The notes below the pieces were generated by a model that worked only from the letters and a program-made list of their open reading frames with translations, did not search any database and was not told where the DNA came from. A DNA stretch of 17,620 bases from Acanthaster planci (taxonomy: Eukaryota > Echinodermata > Asteroidea > Valvatida > Acanthasteridae). Of this stretch, positions 11,001 through 17,620 are shown one piece after another. The position numbers and the translations under genes were made by a program. The DNA lies in the NCBI RefSeq assembly GCF_001949145.1, contig NW_019091553.1, positions 422,362-439,981 on the forward strand. The letters run 5' to 3'. Numbering within the stretch: position 1 is the first letter of the stretch; the number at the start of each line of letters is the position of its first letter.

Positions 11001-14000
11001 CTGATCAAGCACTGAGTGGGCAAACAGGACATAATACAATGCAAAAGTGTATATTAATTGGCATCACTCAGATTGATCAAGCCAAAGACAGGTTTTGCAT
11101 CACATGGTCAGAAAGGTCACGAATCAATCACTTAGGAAACTCAATATTTACTCAACATACATGTAGACAATGAAGAAGAAGAAATAGTCCCATTCTCACG
11201 AGTACCGTAAGAGGTGTGACACTGATGATGTCAGGAAACTCATAACTCAACTAAAACAAATTTGTGTTCCAAGTAAAAACTACGGTGATACCAAGGATTG
11301 GAACAGAAGGACATCCCTAGTGTCATTGGCAACCAGAGATTTCGCAGCCACTGACAGGGAGGGGGACCTTCTGACAGCTAATGAACTAGGAAACGGAAAA
11401 GGACAGGCAACATCTGATCGAGAAAACTGTAGCCTTTCATTATTGTTATTACTATTTTTTTTAAATTTTTGACTATGTCAAGGGTCGTGAACAACCTCAA
11501 GGTCCTTCTAAAATCACTCCTTCTAAAATGATAAACGAATAAAGATAAAATAAGAAACGCTGTACATATTCTAAGAACCAAAAAGCCAAAATCTACAACT
11601 AAAAATGATGCAATGGCGCAATAAAACAACACTGCACCTAAACATTAGCTGATCTCTAACAAAGATGTCCACGAAGGAGAATGTACATAAGACTATAAAA
11701 GTCGTCTGCAAGTTACTACAGCGATTGTTCAATACTGTTATTGCAACTGTCTTCAAGCATTCACTCTCTAATCTGGCTGTTCCTGGCGAAGCCTTGAGGT
11801 AAAATGAATTTTACCCCCAAAGCGGTGCTATCATTAAGCATCTTCACATCTGGACTTGCACACACTGATGTGAAGACATGTTTTGTGGAAGATGTCCATG
11901 CACTCATCAGCGATGTATCCAGCTTTTGATGGGTGGGGCCGGGGGCACATTCACCTGCGAATGTGACTTTGGGCTCACTCAACATGATGTTTGGAGAAGC
12001 ATACAGGAAAGCCTTAGATGCCAGTTGTCCGACATTATGCGAATATGCTAACGTGTTTTTAAAATTCTTCACGGGTCACTTTGAAAAGAACAAGAAAAAA
12101 GTTGATATGGTGTTTAATCGCTAAACCCGAGGCACATGTAGCTCAATCAAGGCAGTAATCAGGACAAAGCGAATGGGGAAAAAACTCACTGAGGACATCA
12201 TGTACCACTCTTGCTTGTGTGGAACCAGTACATCGCTCTCAGTGAAAACAAAGCTGACCTTGCCAACTTTTGTTGGAAAGAGGCTAGGACCTTTCAGACC
12301 TCAGAACTGGGAAACCGTGAAGAAGCTGACACGAGGATTACGCTTCGTGCATTTCAAGCTATGAGAAATGGATATAAAAGATTACTGTTTTTCTGCAGGG
12401 ATAGTGGTGTCATGCTTCTCCTGACACATTTCCTCTCAACTAAAGCTGAATGAGTGTTGGAACAGCAAGGAAGTGGAAATGATATCGATTACACCAGATT
12501 TTAAAAAGACTCACGCCAAACGTGAGAGAACACAATCTGGGATTCCATTCCCTGACAGGCTGTATCACAAACTCATCATTCACTGGAAAGGGAAAAAATC
12601 ATGCCCAAAAATTTTAAAGAATCATCTACAGTTTCTTGAGGGCATTTGTCGTGACGGAGACCTTGCGCAAACCAAGCATTTGGCACACCAGAGCTTTTGA
12701 TGGTAAATTAAGCTAGACTCCACCTTTTCAGAGAAGCTAAGGTGGGATTTGGGGCACTGCCGCTGACCAAGGACGCATTGGGTCTCCATGCTACTCGTGC
12801 CAACCACTAAGCAAAGATCTGATCGCAGGCCGATCAAGAACAGATGTGTGTCTTGTCTCCCATTGACAATTGCGCCTGGAAGTTGGAGTCAGACTCTCTG
12901 AAAGCTGTCTGGACAAGGCCTGACACTTTTCTCGGGCTGGTTACTTGTTATAGCAAATCAAAGTGTAGCCGCGGTGCTCGATGCACTTGTTTCAGAAGGA
13001 ACATGAGACATACACCTGCCTATGGATGTGATGCCTCTGCCTGTTGCAACCCAGCTGGCCAAGGCTAGATGCAGAATGTGAATAGCGTACATACAAACAT
13101 CAACAAGACGTACGTGTCTACTGTGTTATAAAAGCTTCTTTTCATGTAGCAATCGAGCTACTTTGTCTCGTTTGCAAAAGTCAAGACTATCTGGAATTTA
13201 AAATTTCATGATCGATGTATTCTATAATTGATGAAAAGCACTTCTGCGGCTACTTTACTACACCGAGGATAAATGTTTTTTCGTAAATCTCTTAACATTA
13301 GCTCGATCTCAGTTCTTTATTTATCCAACTGTTTAGATACATTATTTTGGCATGTGCAAACAAAGTGAGGGGAAAACTTTCAAAATGTTTGATTTTAACA
13401 AGGTCAGTAAATTTTCGAAAATACTTTGTAGGAGTAATGCAAAACACCTGTTTCTTGAAACGTTTTAATTTACAGCTTTCGGGTACCTCTTTAGTTACAC
13501 AACTACCTTTTCTTTGATAAGGCATACACAGAATGATTTGACCTTTGACATCAAATCGACCTTTGGGGTCATAATCAAAGCTGCCACCGACCCATATTTC
13601 CTTTCCATCCTAATCAAAGCTCCCATGTTGTCATTCTATTTTCCTTTACACAAAATTAGGTCTAGGTACCTAAAAGTCAACCGCAATATGCAGTTTTCCT
13701 AATTTGAACTTTGACCTCAAATTAACCCTTCAAGATCATAATCAAGGGTAAGATCCACTCGCATTTTCTTCCCCATCCTATTATTGATTGATCTGAAACG
13801 GTTGCCAGCTATTAACAAAAAATGCCGTCCCAAGTGTAAAATTGCATTTTGGCTGGCCCACTGTAATTGATTCAATCATTCAATTTCGTCATCAGTATAA
13901 ATTCATATACGAAGTATTGTTCCTTAATCTAAACAAAAAAGAAAGTTTAAAAAAGTGAGCTGTGTGATTATTGCGATATGCTTCTACCTTATTTCTTTGG

Positions 14001-16308
14001 CCCGTTGGTTTTAGTTAATTTTGAATCACAAAAAAGTGACAAAATTAAATCGGTAAAATGAACGACCAAAAACGAATTTGCTTGTCCGCCTCTACGCCTC
14101 TCCCGGAGTGAGACGAAAATGACGATAAATAAGACAAAAAATAGTGGGTTTTTTTTGAAAATTAAAAAATTAAATTAAAAAATACCTGGATCCAATTATC
14201 CTCTCGGTCGACAGAAAGAAGATGTGAATGATCCATTATCAGAAAGCCTATACAACCAGGTCTAACTCTATCGGCTTGGAAACCGGCACTTTGCAGACTA
14301 GAAGATGAAGTAAATGAGCTGTCTGGAATTGTTCCATCTTCCACGCCCAGTTGAGATTGGCAAAGTACTGCAAGTAGAAATAATCTTAAGTCACTTTGAT
14401 TTTAGACTAGGCCTATGCCCTGACCTAATGTGACGTTGGATCACCAATTCAGCACACGTAAGGGTCTATCAGTTTTCTGATAATATGTTTGCGTTCGTTC
14501 TTCTTGTATTCAACATTGTTTACTGCAGAGAACAGTGTTGCCCACAGCAAACAGAAGTTACAAAAACTCTCAATCTAAAATTCACTTCATTTTGAGCACA
14601 TAAATTGGGTATCATGAAATGGACGAGAGTTAAGGCTGCATTATGGTACACATTGTAAGTGATTCGTTTCCGCTCGACTGATCAATAATTATTTTGACAT
14701 GATATAAAATGACAATTTATCGCATGCTACAAATTAGCGCATGAGTAAAGAACAAACAATCTTCATTTCATTTGACTTTATTTCCTTTGGAAATTGTGAA
14801 AAAGAAATCACTATGAATTGGATTTAATCTCCACCGTCATTGGAATGTATCGTCTAGTGGCTATTTCCCATGCCTTCAACAGCCATGCGTGCCAACAATT
14901 ATTATGATTAAGGATCAACGACGGCGACGCCATGCATGTTTTATAATCAACGTTCTTCCCATTTATGTTTCTCGAGGGCTTTAATTAATCACTCATTAGT
15001 ATGGAAAGAGTCAGGATATTGGTAAGCATTAACTTTTATGATAGAAACGTTCAATTTGTTGTAACTTTTTCCAGTCTACCAGTGCAATGTAGTACACCCA
15101 AATGTGAATACCGGTAAGTCAGTAAACAACTCGTTGTGTTGTGCCCTGACACCTCAGCTTGTGAGGGAATCACAAGATGATATTACGGACCAAATTTTAG
15201 TGAATTACTAGTTCTTGTGGCCTTGGTCTTTTTGACAGGGGATGTAGAGACAAACCAAGGTCCTCTGGAAGCTGGTAAAAAATGTCTATGGGTTATACAG
15301 GTGCCTATTTAGAAAAAACACAGTGCTTATGCAGGCGCGGATCCGGGAGGAGTGGGTCGAGCACCCCTCCCCACTCTGAGAAAAACAGAAAAAAAAATGG
15401 TAACGCAGTGGGCAATTCATAAAAAGTAGCAGTGACACTCCTTATGATGGGAATTAATGCAGCAGGTGTCAAATCTTTAGTCACGCCCTCTCTTCAGGCA
15501 AAATTAAAAATCACGACCGCTGAAAATGGTCCTTAATAAGATACCTGTGCAGCCTAGAAGCTCCAGTCGCATGCTGGGTTTGCAATACCACCGGATGGGA
15601 TGCACTCGAACTGACCTGGCTACAACTTGGTGTTGAAAGTAGTTCGTTGCAAGGTGATTATTGTCAAAGTTACCATAGAACTCCTATGAAAGGGGTTTGT
15701 ATTCAGACTGAATTAACTTGTTTTGCTTGAATGCAGTAGCAGATTTGACTTGTGTGGAATATAAAAAAAGAATTTAAAGAGAATCCAAACGCTGTATATG
15801 CAATATAAAAACCGGACTCTGCATTAAATATTGCTCGTGGGGAATCGAGCTTCATTTTGCCCTATTTCATTACTTACCTTAAGGTATCAGTAATGATTGC
15901 TGTGGATGGTTTTTAAAAAACTCTTACCTCGCTTATTATGCATGCTTATATACACATCATGATTTCTTACCTCTGAAGAACTATGAGATGTTTTGACAAA
16001 GAGCCAGCTACGATTCTGAAGAAATGACACTTTGAATACAATCACCCACTGACTTTTGTCCTGTCGACCCTGCGTTATGACGCCTGTAACATGAGTCCAC
16101 CGTGTAAAGTCAACTTCCAACCAAACCTCTGCGTGGACGTTATCGGTGTGTGCGAGCCAGCCCCCAGCCAGTCCAAGTTCGGGGTCACCTCTTTGATTCA
16201 ATCGGGCCCTTTGCGGCCCATGTGTTCGGCTGTCCCAGCTGCCCGAAGATGATATCTGATGGTTGGAAATCTCCCCGTTCTCTAAACCAAGCCGCTCCTG
16301 GCAGAAAG
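1816..16308 (-). CDS. Two F5/8 type C (discoidin) domains plus CASPR-type fibrinogen-like region; secreted adhesion-like protein, 8 exons, 5' partial
   Basis: This is the span of a spliced gene; the exons are listed separately. Seen: eight open exons with GT-AG borders and matching phases (1, 0, 1, 0, 0, 0, 1, 1 from the first acceptor on), giving about 530 residues. Residues 2-157 and 161-326 are F5/8 type C domains, each opening with Cys-x-x-x-Leu-Gly and closing with Leu-Gly-Cys. Residues 334-530 match the cysteine-rich fibrinogen-like/collagen-C-like region of CASPR/neurexin IV proteins. Family knowledge: F5/8C domains bind carbohydrate, phospholipid or protein partners outside the cell. 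N-glycosylation sequons (NRS, NDS, NMS, NLT, NRS) fit a secreted protein. Canonical CASPR has one F5/8C domain plus laminin G, EGF and membrane segments; none is seen here. The reading frame has no breaks, so the gene looks functional. The exact partner is unknown. Confidence 0.88.
2341..2625 (-). CDS. Exon 7 seen: CASPR/fibrillar-collagen-C-like core
   Basis: The 285-nt exon begins in phase 1 after TATTTCATAG and ends in phase 1 at GATG/GTAACT. Landmarks are TTIIHHDGED, then YNIDVQQVISVIENSLSCQQ with a second Cys eight residues further on, then FKWGARNGEIMPNWG, and GCDCGLTD. This is the CASPR pattern S-x-x-C-Q-x-x-I-x-Y-x-C, then W-W-x-x-R ... Y-W-G-G, then C-x-C-G-L. The open frame runs past the donor, but the family pattern and the next exon's phase place the end at 2341. 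N-L-T is a glycosylation sequon. Confidence 0.9.
3125..3175 (+). repeat. Short relic resembling the inverted ends of the 10288-13864 element
   Basis: Positions 3158-3170 read AGGTCAAAGTTCA. The same 13 bases occur on the minus strand at 13705-13717 in the right arm of the large intronic element. The preceding GGTTAAT (3141-3147) also has a counterpart there. This may be a leftover arm of the same transposon family; the match is short. Confidence 0.4.
3205..3900 (+). pseudogene. Non-LTR retrotransposon reverse transcriptase fragment (jockey/CR1-like), decayed
   Basis: Family: the RT domain copies element RNA into DNA at the target site. Seen: in one frame from about 3211 to 3600 are DPQQFGNRKGVSTPHYLV, then LVATD-stop-SKAFGRVGHT, then PWICDF, and IPQGTWQGPIAFLAMI. 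These match RT blocks with in-frame stops at the SKAF block and twice further on. A second frame from 3662 gives WSSDNHLQLNAGKC, the post-catalytic thumb start, and another about 3809 gives GLVIQRDLK. The YxDD catalytic box between them is missing. The fragment has no start, no 3' tail and no endonuclease, and lies antisense in an intron of the host gene. Certainly inactive. Confidence 0.87.
4578..4701 (-). CDS. Exon 6 seen: start of CASPR-type fibrinogen-like region
   Basis: The 124-nt exon starts in phase 0 after AGTTGCAG and ends in phase 1 before GTGAGTA. It reads CQTLHAEGYLLDDTYEIDMD, then a Gly-rich turn, then LPFQVFCNMST. This is the standard opening of fibrinogen-related and CASPR domains: Cys, about 15 residues, Y-x-I-D-x-D-G, then P-F-x-V-x-C-N-M. 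N-M-S is a glycosylation sequon. The fibrinogen opening is followed in exon 7 by CASPR/collagen-C-like sequence, not by a full fibrinogen globe. Confidence 0.88.
4949..5042. repeat. Perfect 22-bp palindrome followed by diverged TCTCCCTAA repeats
   Basis: Positions 4949-4970 are TTAGGGAGACA followed directly by its exact reverse complement. Further variants of ATGTCTCCCTAA follow at about 4974, 4991 and 5026. A related GGGAGACAT sits upstream near 4780. Together they form a short, imperfect tandem array in the intron between exons 5 and 6. No coding role is seen; the frames through it are open only because of the repeat. Confidence 0.75.
5239..5415 (-). CDS. Exon 5 seen: second F5/8 type C domain, C-terminal part
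   Basis: The 177-nt exon is phase 0 at both ends (acceptor CACCCAG, donor CAT/GTAAGT, a perfect consensus). It encodes 59 residues with VLTQFIRMYIA, which corresponds to the A-R-x-x-R-I strand, and CAWMKFDFLGC, the closing block with its terminal Cys. The GN-D turn seen in domain 1 is replaced by a longer diverged stretch (PTEGVPVFYCREER), so the loop before the last strands differs. The exon ends with a short CRRH linker that runs into the next domain. Confidence 0.85.
5416..8656. other. Intron 4: 3.2 kb, no exon recognised outside the MITE
   Basis: This stretch separates exons 4 and 5. Open frames at 6409-6624 and 8330-8626 on the minus strand were examined; neither resembles F5/8C, fibrinogen or transposon proteins. 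Apart from the MITE at 7181-7445, and a weak tRNA A-box-like stretch near 7755, nothing is identified. Confidence 0.5.
7181..7445. mobile_element. Non-autonomous MITE with 14-bp perfect terminal inverted repeats
   Basis: The left end ACACTGTAAAAACT is matched by its exact reverse complement at 7432-7445. The 265-bp interior has no coding capacity and consists largely of alternating GGTGTTA and TAACACC segments, so most of it can fold back on itself. Ends of the form CACTGTAAAAA occur on small DNA transposons in fish and marine invertebrates. No target-site duplication was recognised, so the superfamily (CACTA-like or other) is left open. It lies in intron 4 of the host gene. Confidence 0.75.
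8657..8809 (-). CDS. Exon 4 seen: second F5/8 type C domain, central strands
   Basis: The 153-nt exon is phase 0 at both ends: acceptor TTTCCACAG at its upstream edge, donor GAG/GTAATG at 8656. The 51 residues begin VDFGEPTRISGLILESW and continue through YGFYLKHR to GWISIRNNYGNE. That is the block following the W-x-Q end of exon 3 in every F5/8 domain. It sits 5.4 kb from exon 3 because a decayed transposon fills the intron. Too short and intron-bound to be seen as an ORF. Confidence 0.87.
8810..10287. other. Intron 3, part between exon 4 and the large element; nothing recognised
   Basis: AT-rich non-coding sequence. The minus-strand open frames at 8829-9047 and 9547-9741 and the plus-strand one at 10017-10211 resemble no known protein and have no splice or homology support. 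Confidence 0.5.
10870..13068 (+). pseudogene. Broken gene of an invertebrate mobile-element family: PIN/FEN-like motifs and CXC tail
   Basis: Fragments of one protein lie in order in shifting frames: GNFVEKLSQRRFNQVPADQA ... ITWSERSRI (10940-11135); DDVRKLITQLKQ ... DLLTANELG (11216-11390); CFVEDVHALIS (about 11880); FLKFFTGHFEKNKKKVDMVF (about 12055-12117); WNQYIALSENKADL ... REEADTRITLRAF ... RDSGVMLLL (12214-12425); GKKSCPKILKNHLQFLEG (about 12583); ALPLTKDALGLHATRANH with stops (about 12757-12810); and a Cys-rich end, CSRGARC ... CDASACCNPAG (about 12960-13062). I recognise this layout from multicopy uncharacterised invertebrate proteins whose tail resembles tesmin/TSO1 CXC motifs. The acidic motifs suggest a PIN/FEN-type nuclease (inference). 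Stops and frameshifts make it inactive. Confidence 0.8.
13537..13760. repeat. Two direct copies of a subterminal repeat in the right arm of the element
   Basis: The segment from 13537 (TTTGACCTTTGACATCAAAT, then a TCATAATCAA box) recurs from 13703 (TTTGAACTTTGACCTCAAAT, then an ATCATAATCAA box), 166 bp apart. Each copy is followed by a C/T-rich TTTCC-CATCCTA box. Such subterminal repeats often serve as transposase binding sites; that role is inferred. Confidence 0.65.
14186..14367 (-). CDS. Exon 3 seen: second F5/8 type C domain, N-terminal part
   Basis: The 182-nt exon starts in phase 1 after TTTCTACTTGCAG and ends in phase 0 at CAG/GTATTT. After a split Val codon it reads LCQSQLGVEDGTIPDSSFTS, then a diverged middle (QADRVRPGC), and ends at EDNWIQ, just before the strand that normally reads VDF or VDLG. 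It follows the first domain directly with no linker. The central part is less typical than in domain 1: the ARLN motif is absent and an extra Cys is present. This may mean a different ligand surface. Confidence 0.87.
14368..15176. other. Intron 2, non-coding part; nothing recognised
   Basis: This stretch lies between exon 3 and the 2A-like leader. No open frame of note, no splice-supported exon and no repeat was recognised, apart from AT-rich sequence. Confidence 0.5.
15177..15303 (+). pseudogene. 2A-like peptide leader of a non-LTR retrotransposon, degenerate
   Basis: From 15205 the plus strand reads LLVLVALVFLTGDVETNQGP (ends 15264), then continues 13 codons to a TAG at 15301-15303. Family knowledge: 2A-like sequences (D-V/I-E-x-N-P-G-P) occur near the N-terminus of sea urchin and other invertebrate non-LTR elements and some NLR genes, where a hydrophobic run doubles as a signal sequence; ribosomes skip the last Gly-Pro bond. 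Here the Pro before Gly is Gln (CAA for CCA), which should stop skipping. An ATG at 15177 is one frame off, and the 2A frame has a stop at 15178, so the leader is broken. No reverse transcriptase follows. It lies antisense in intron 2. Confidence 0.78.
15545..15683 (-). CDS. Exon 2 seen: first F5/8 type C domain, C-terminal third
   Basis: The 139-nt exon begins in phase 0 after TTTCATAG and ends in phase 1 before GTATCT. It reads EFYGNFDNN, then VARSVRVHPIRWY, then MRLELLGC: the classic final blocks of a discoidin domain, with the closing Cys that pairs with the first. The join to exon 1 restores a continuous domain of about 156 residues. The intervening intron is only 287 bp. This exon is too short for a conventional ORF call and was found by homology and phase. 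Confidence 0.9.
15971..16308 (-). CDS. Exon 1 seen: first F5/8 type C domain, N-terminal two thirds
   Basis: The 338-nt exon gives 112 codons after a two-base split codon. Landmarks are FCQERLGLENGEI at the start, then RARLNQ, GGWLAHTDN, WLEVDF and VTGVITQGR, and finally FKVSF; these are the usual F5/8 type C blocks. The acceptor at 16309-16310 (CTCTAAG) was preferred to a CCAG at 16298-16300 because only the former keeps the domain's first Cys. The phase 1 start is normal for this domain. The exon ends in phase 0 at a strong GTAAGA donor. The upstream exon, which should supply one base of the split codon and probably the signal peptide, was not found. Confidence 0.9.
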
Positions 16309-16590
16309 CTTAGAGGTAATAGATGCAACAAACGTACGATGGCATAGTACCTGATAAAAATTCATGAACCAGTTTATATCTTCATGGATTTTATGGAACG
16401 TATTACCGGTTTTGCTATGCAGTGCTCGGCTCTTGGGCACATTTTAATCACTAATAATAACAAAGAAGAACACGAGAGGTTTACACCTGTTCAAGAACAG
16501 AACGTAAGGCTTTTCCGCATTTTGAATGTTTCTTATGGCAAAAGGTAATGGTGCTGTGAAGAATGGACATTAAATGCCACATTATTTTAG
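16309..16590. other. Upstream of the first exon seen; no promoter or exon confirmed
   Basis: On the minus strand this should be intron or 5' flank. A possible exon ending near 16405 was examined and not accepted. No TATA-type promoter can be defended. Confidence 0.45.
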
Positions 16591-17130
16591 TCCAGCTATC
16601 TGGAAGGTTCAATCGCACATGGACTCCGGGAGATTCGAAGCTTTAAACAGTGCACCTCTTATGTCAGGTTTCCTGCTACTTGAGGAGGGCACTTTTTGTC
16701 TGTACCATTTCCTTTTCTAGTTACCTCCATATATAAAAACTGATGGGACACGTCCTTCAGGAGATATTGGGCTTTTTAAGAGTGCACCTCTAATGTCACG
16801 GACTTGCCACCTGATTATGGCATCATCACATGAGGGCAATTTTACTCTGATTTCTTCCCTTTCTAGTTATCTGCAAAGTTTCAACCAGATGGGACACGTA
16901 CTTCAAGAGATATACGGCTTTCTTTGAAGAGTGCACCTTTAAGGTCAGGTGACTTGGTACCTGATGACGTCATCATCACCTGTGGTCCGTTTTCGTCTTT
17001 GCTGCATCCCTTTTAAGATATCTGCAAAGTTTCAACGCAATCAGATATGTACTTCAGGAGATACAGGCCTCTGAAATTTGTACCTTAAATGCCATGTCAC
17101 GTGGCACTTGGTGACGTCATGATGAAGATT
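16590..17130. repeat. Four diverged tandem units of about 132-149 bp
   Basis: The units are anchored by a TGCACCTCT/TGTACCTTA box at about 16651, 16783, 16932 and 17080 (spacing 132, 149, 148 bp). Each box is preceded by an AGGAGAT-type or AAGAGAT-type segment, and all but the first by a (T)ACTTCAGGAGATA-like segment. Two of the units also hold a TGACGTCA octamer. No coding potential consistent with a protein was found. The array lies upstream of the first exon seen, so it is either in a further intron or in 5' flanking DNA. Confidence 0.7.
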
Positions 17131-17219
17131 TCCTTGTGGACCAAGTCTACCCTGAGGAGGACCGAGTGATGATCTTATGTGTATTGTCAGATCGAAAAAA
17201 ATGCCTAGTCTTGATGTTG

Positions 17220-17600
17220 AAAAACATGTGCAAAAATATGGGAAAATCTTAAATATGGTAAATTCCACAATAAATCAGGTGATAAACTTATTACGACGTC
17301 ATGTTTTAAAAAAGATCCTTGCTATAAGTTGCTTAAGTGTGTAAAGTTTCAAAGCCATATGACTTTGTTTAATGCCCAAAGAGGTGACAAACAAAAGGGC
17401 TGGAAGTTTCGCTCACGGTGTCTGTCTGTTTAAAAACGTGAACAAAACATATGTGGAAATATTAAATGTGTAAAATTCCATAGTAAATCAGGTGATGACG
17501 TCATGTTATGCGAAAGACCTCTGCTATAAGTGTTAAGTGTGTAAAGTTTCAAAGTCATATGACTTTCTTTAATACCCAAAGAGGTGAAGAGAAAAAGTTG
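17220..17600. repeat. Direct repeat pair, about 150 bp each, 213 bp apart
   Basis: The first unit (about 17220-17395) and second unit (about 17441-17600) share, in order, AATTCCA, TAAATCAGGTGAT, GACGTCATGTT, GCTATAAGT, TTAAGTGTGTAAAGTTTCAA, CATATGACTTT and CCCAAAGAGGTGA. The AGTTTCAA box also appears in the neighbouring tandem array, so the two arrays may be related. The second copy is close to the window edge and the array may continue outside. Confidence 0.85.
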
Positions 17601-17620
17601 GGTTAGACCAAGAAGAACCC

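Larger units (their letters stand above)
10288..13864 (+). mobile_element. Decayed 3.6-kb DNA-transposon-like element with inverted ends
   Basis: The left end reads ACAGTGGGCCAGCC at 10288-10301 and the right end carries its exact reverse complement at 13851-13864. Inside, similarity between the arms continues in patches: ATAGCTGGCAACC at about 10349 pairs with GGTTGCCAGCTAT at about 13800, and GTGGAT segments and AGGTCA-rich segments follow in matching order, to roughly 10495 and 13680. The arms enclose one decayed plus-strand gene. No target-site duplication is evident. The element fills most of intron 3, antisense to the host gene. The inverted arms are diverged, so the copy is old. Confidence 0.68.

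Noticed and set aside
11761-12072. 103-residue minus-strand open frame
   Set aside because: It is the shadow of the plus-strand decayed transposon gene, whose motifs run through the same bases.
16400-16450. Possible upstream exon on the minus strand between TTATTATTAG and CCG/GTAATA with a phase 1 end
   Set aside because: About 44 nt, no family match; the frame that fits exon 1 has a stop just inside the acceptor and no ATG. Too weak to call.
17041-17268. Minus-strand open frame with a hydrophobic start, considered as the missing signal peptide exon
   Set aside because: It runs through the tandem repeat array and has no phase 1 donor that fits exon 1.

Overview
The window looks like genomic DNA from a marine invertebrate animal, probably an echinoderm or another invertebrate deuterostome. 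It is AT-rich. Its only intact coding sequence is split by introns with canonical GT-AG splice sites, and the introns are full of decayed transposons. One of these relics is a 2A-like peptide of the kind known from sea urchin, hemichordate and amphioxus non-LTR retrotransposons. The species call is an inference; no rRNA or marker gene is present.

The main feature is one protein gene on the minus strand, read from about 16308 down to a stop at 1816. Eight exons could be placed by homology, splice signals and phase: 16308-15971, 15683-15545, 14367-14186, 8809-8657, 5415-5239, 4701-4578, 2625-2341 and 2012-1816. Every junction keeps the reading frame, and together they encode about 530 residues. 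The order is F5/8 type C (discoidin) domain, second F5/8 type C domain, then the cysteine-rich fibrinogen-like/fibrillar-collagen-C-like region found in CASPR (contactin-associated) proteins. The 5' end, including any signal peptide, lies outside the window or was not recognised. No membrane segment follows the last domain, so this form looks like a secreted extracellular adhesion or lectin-like protein.

The introns hold at least four mobile-element relics. The three with coding potential all lie on the plus strand, antisense to the host gene: a non-LTR reverse transcriptase fragment (about 3205-3900), a 2A-like leader (about 15177-15303), and a roughly 3.6 kb element with inverted ends (10288-13864). 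The last carries a broken gene of a widespread but poorly described invertebrate family, in which I see PIN/FEN-like nuclease motifs followed by a CXC cysteine-rich tail. A 265-bp palindromic MITE lies at 7181-7445. Shorter features are a perfect 22-bp palindrome at 4949-4970 and diverged tandem repeats at 16590-17600.

Nothing was recognised in 1-1815 (downstream of the gene), in most other intron sequence, or in 16309-16590. No tRNA, rRNA, CRISPR or prokaryote-type operon was found.
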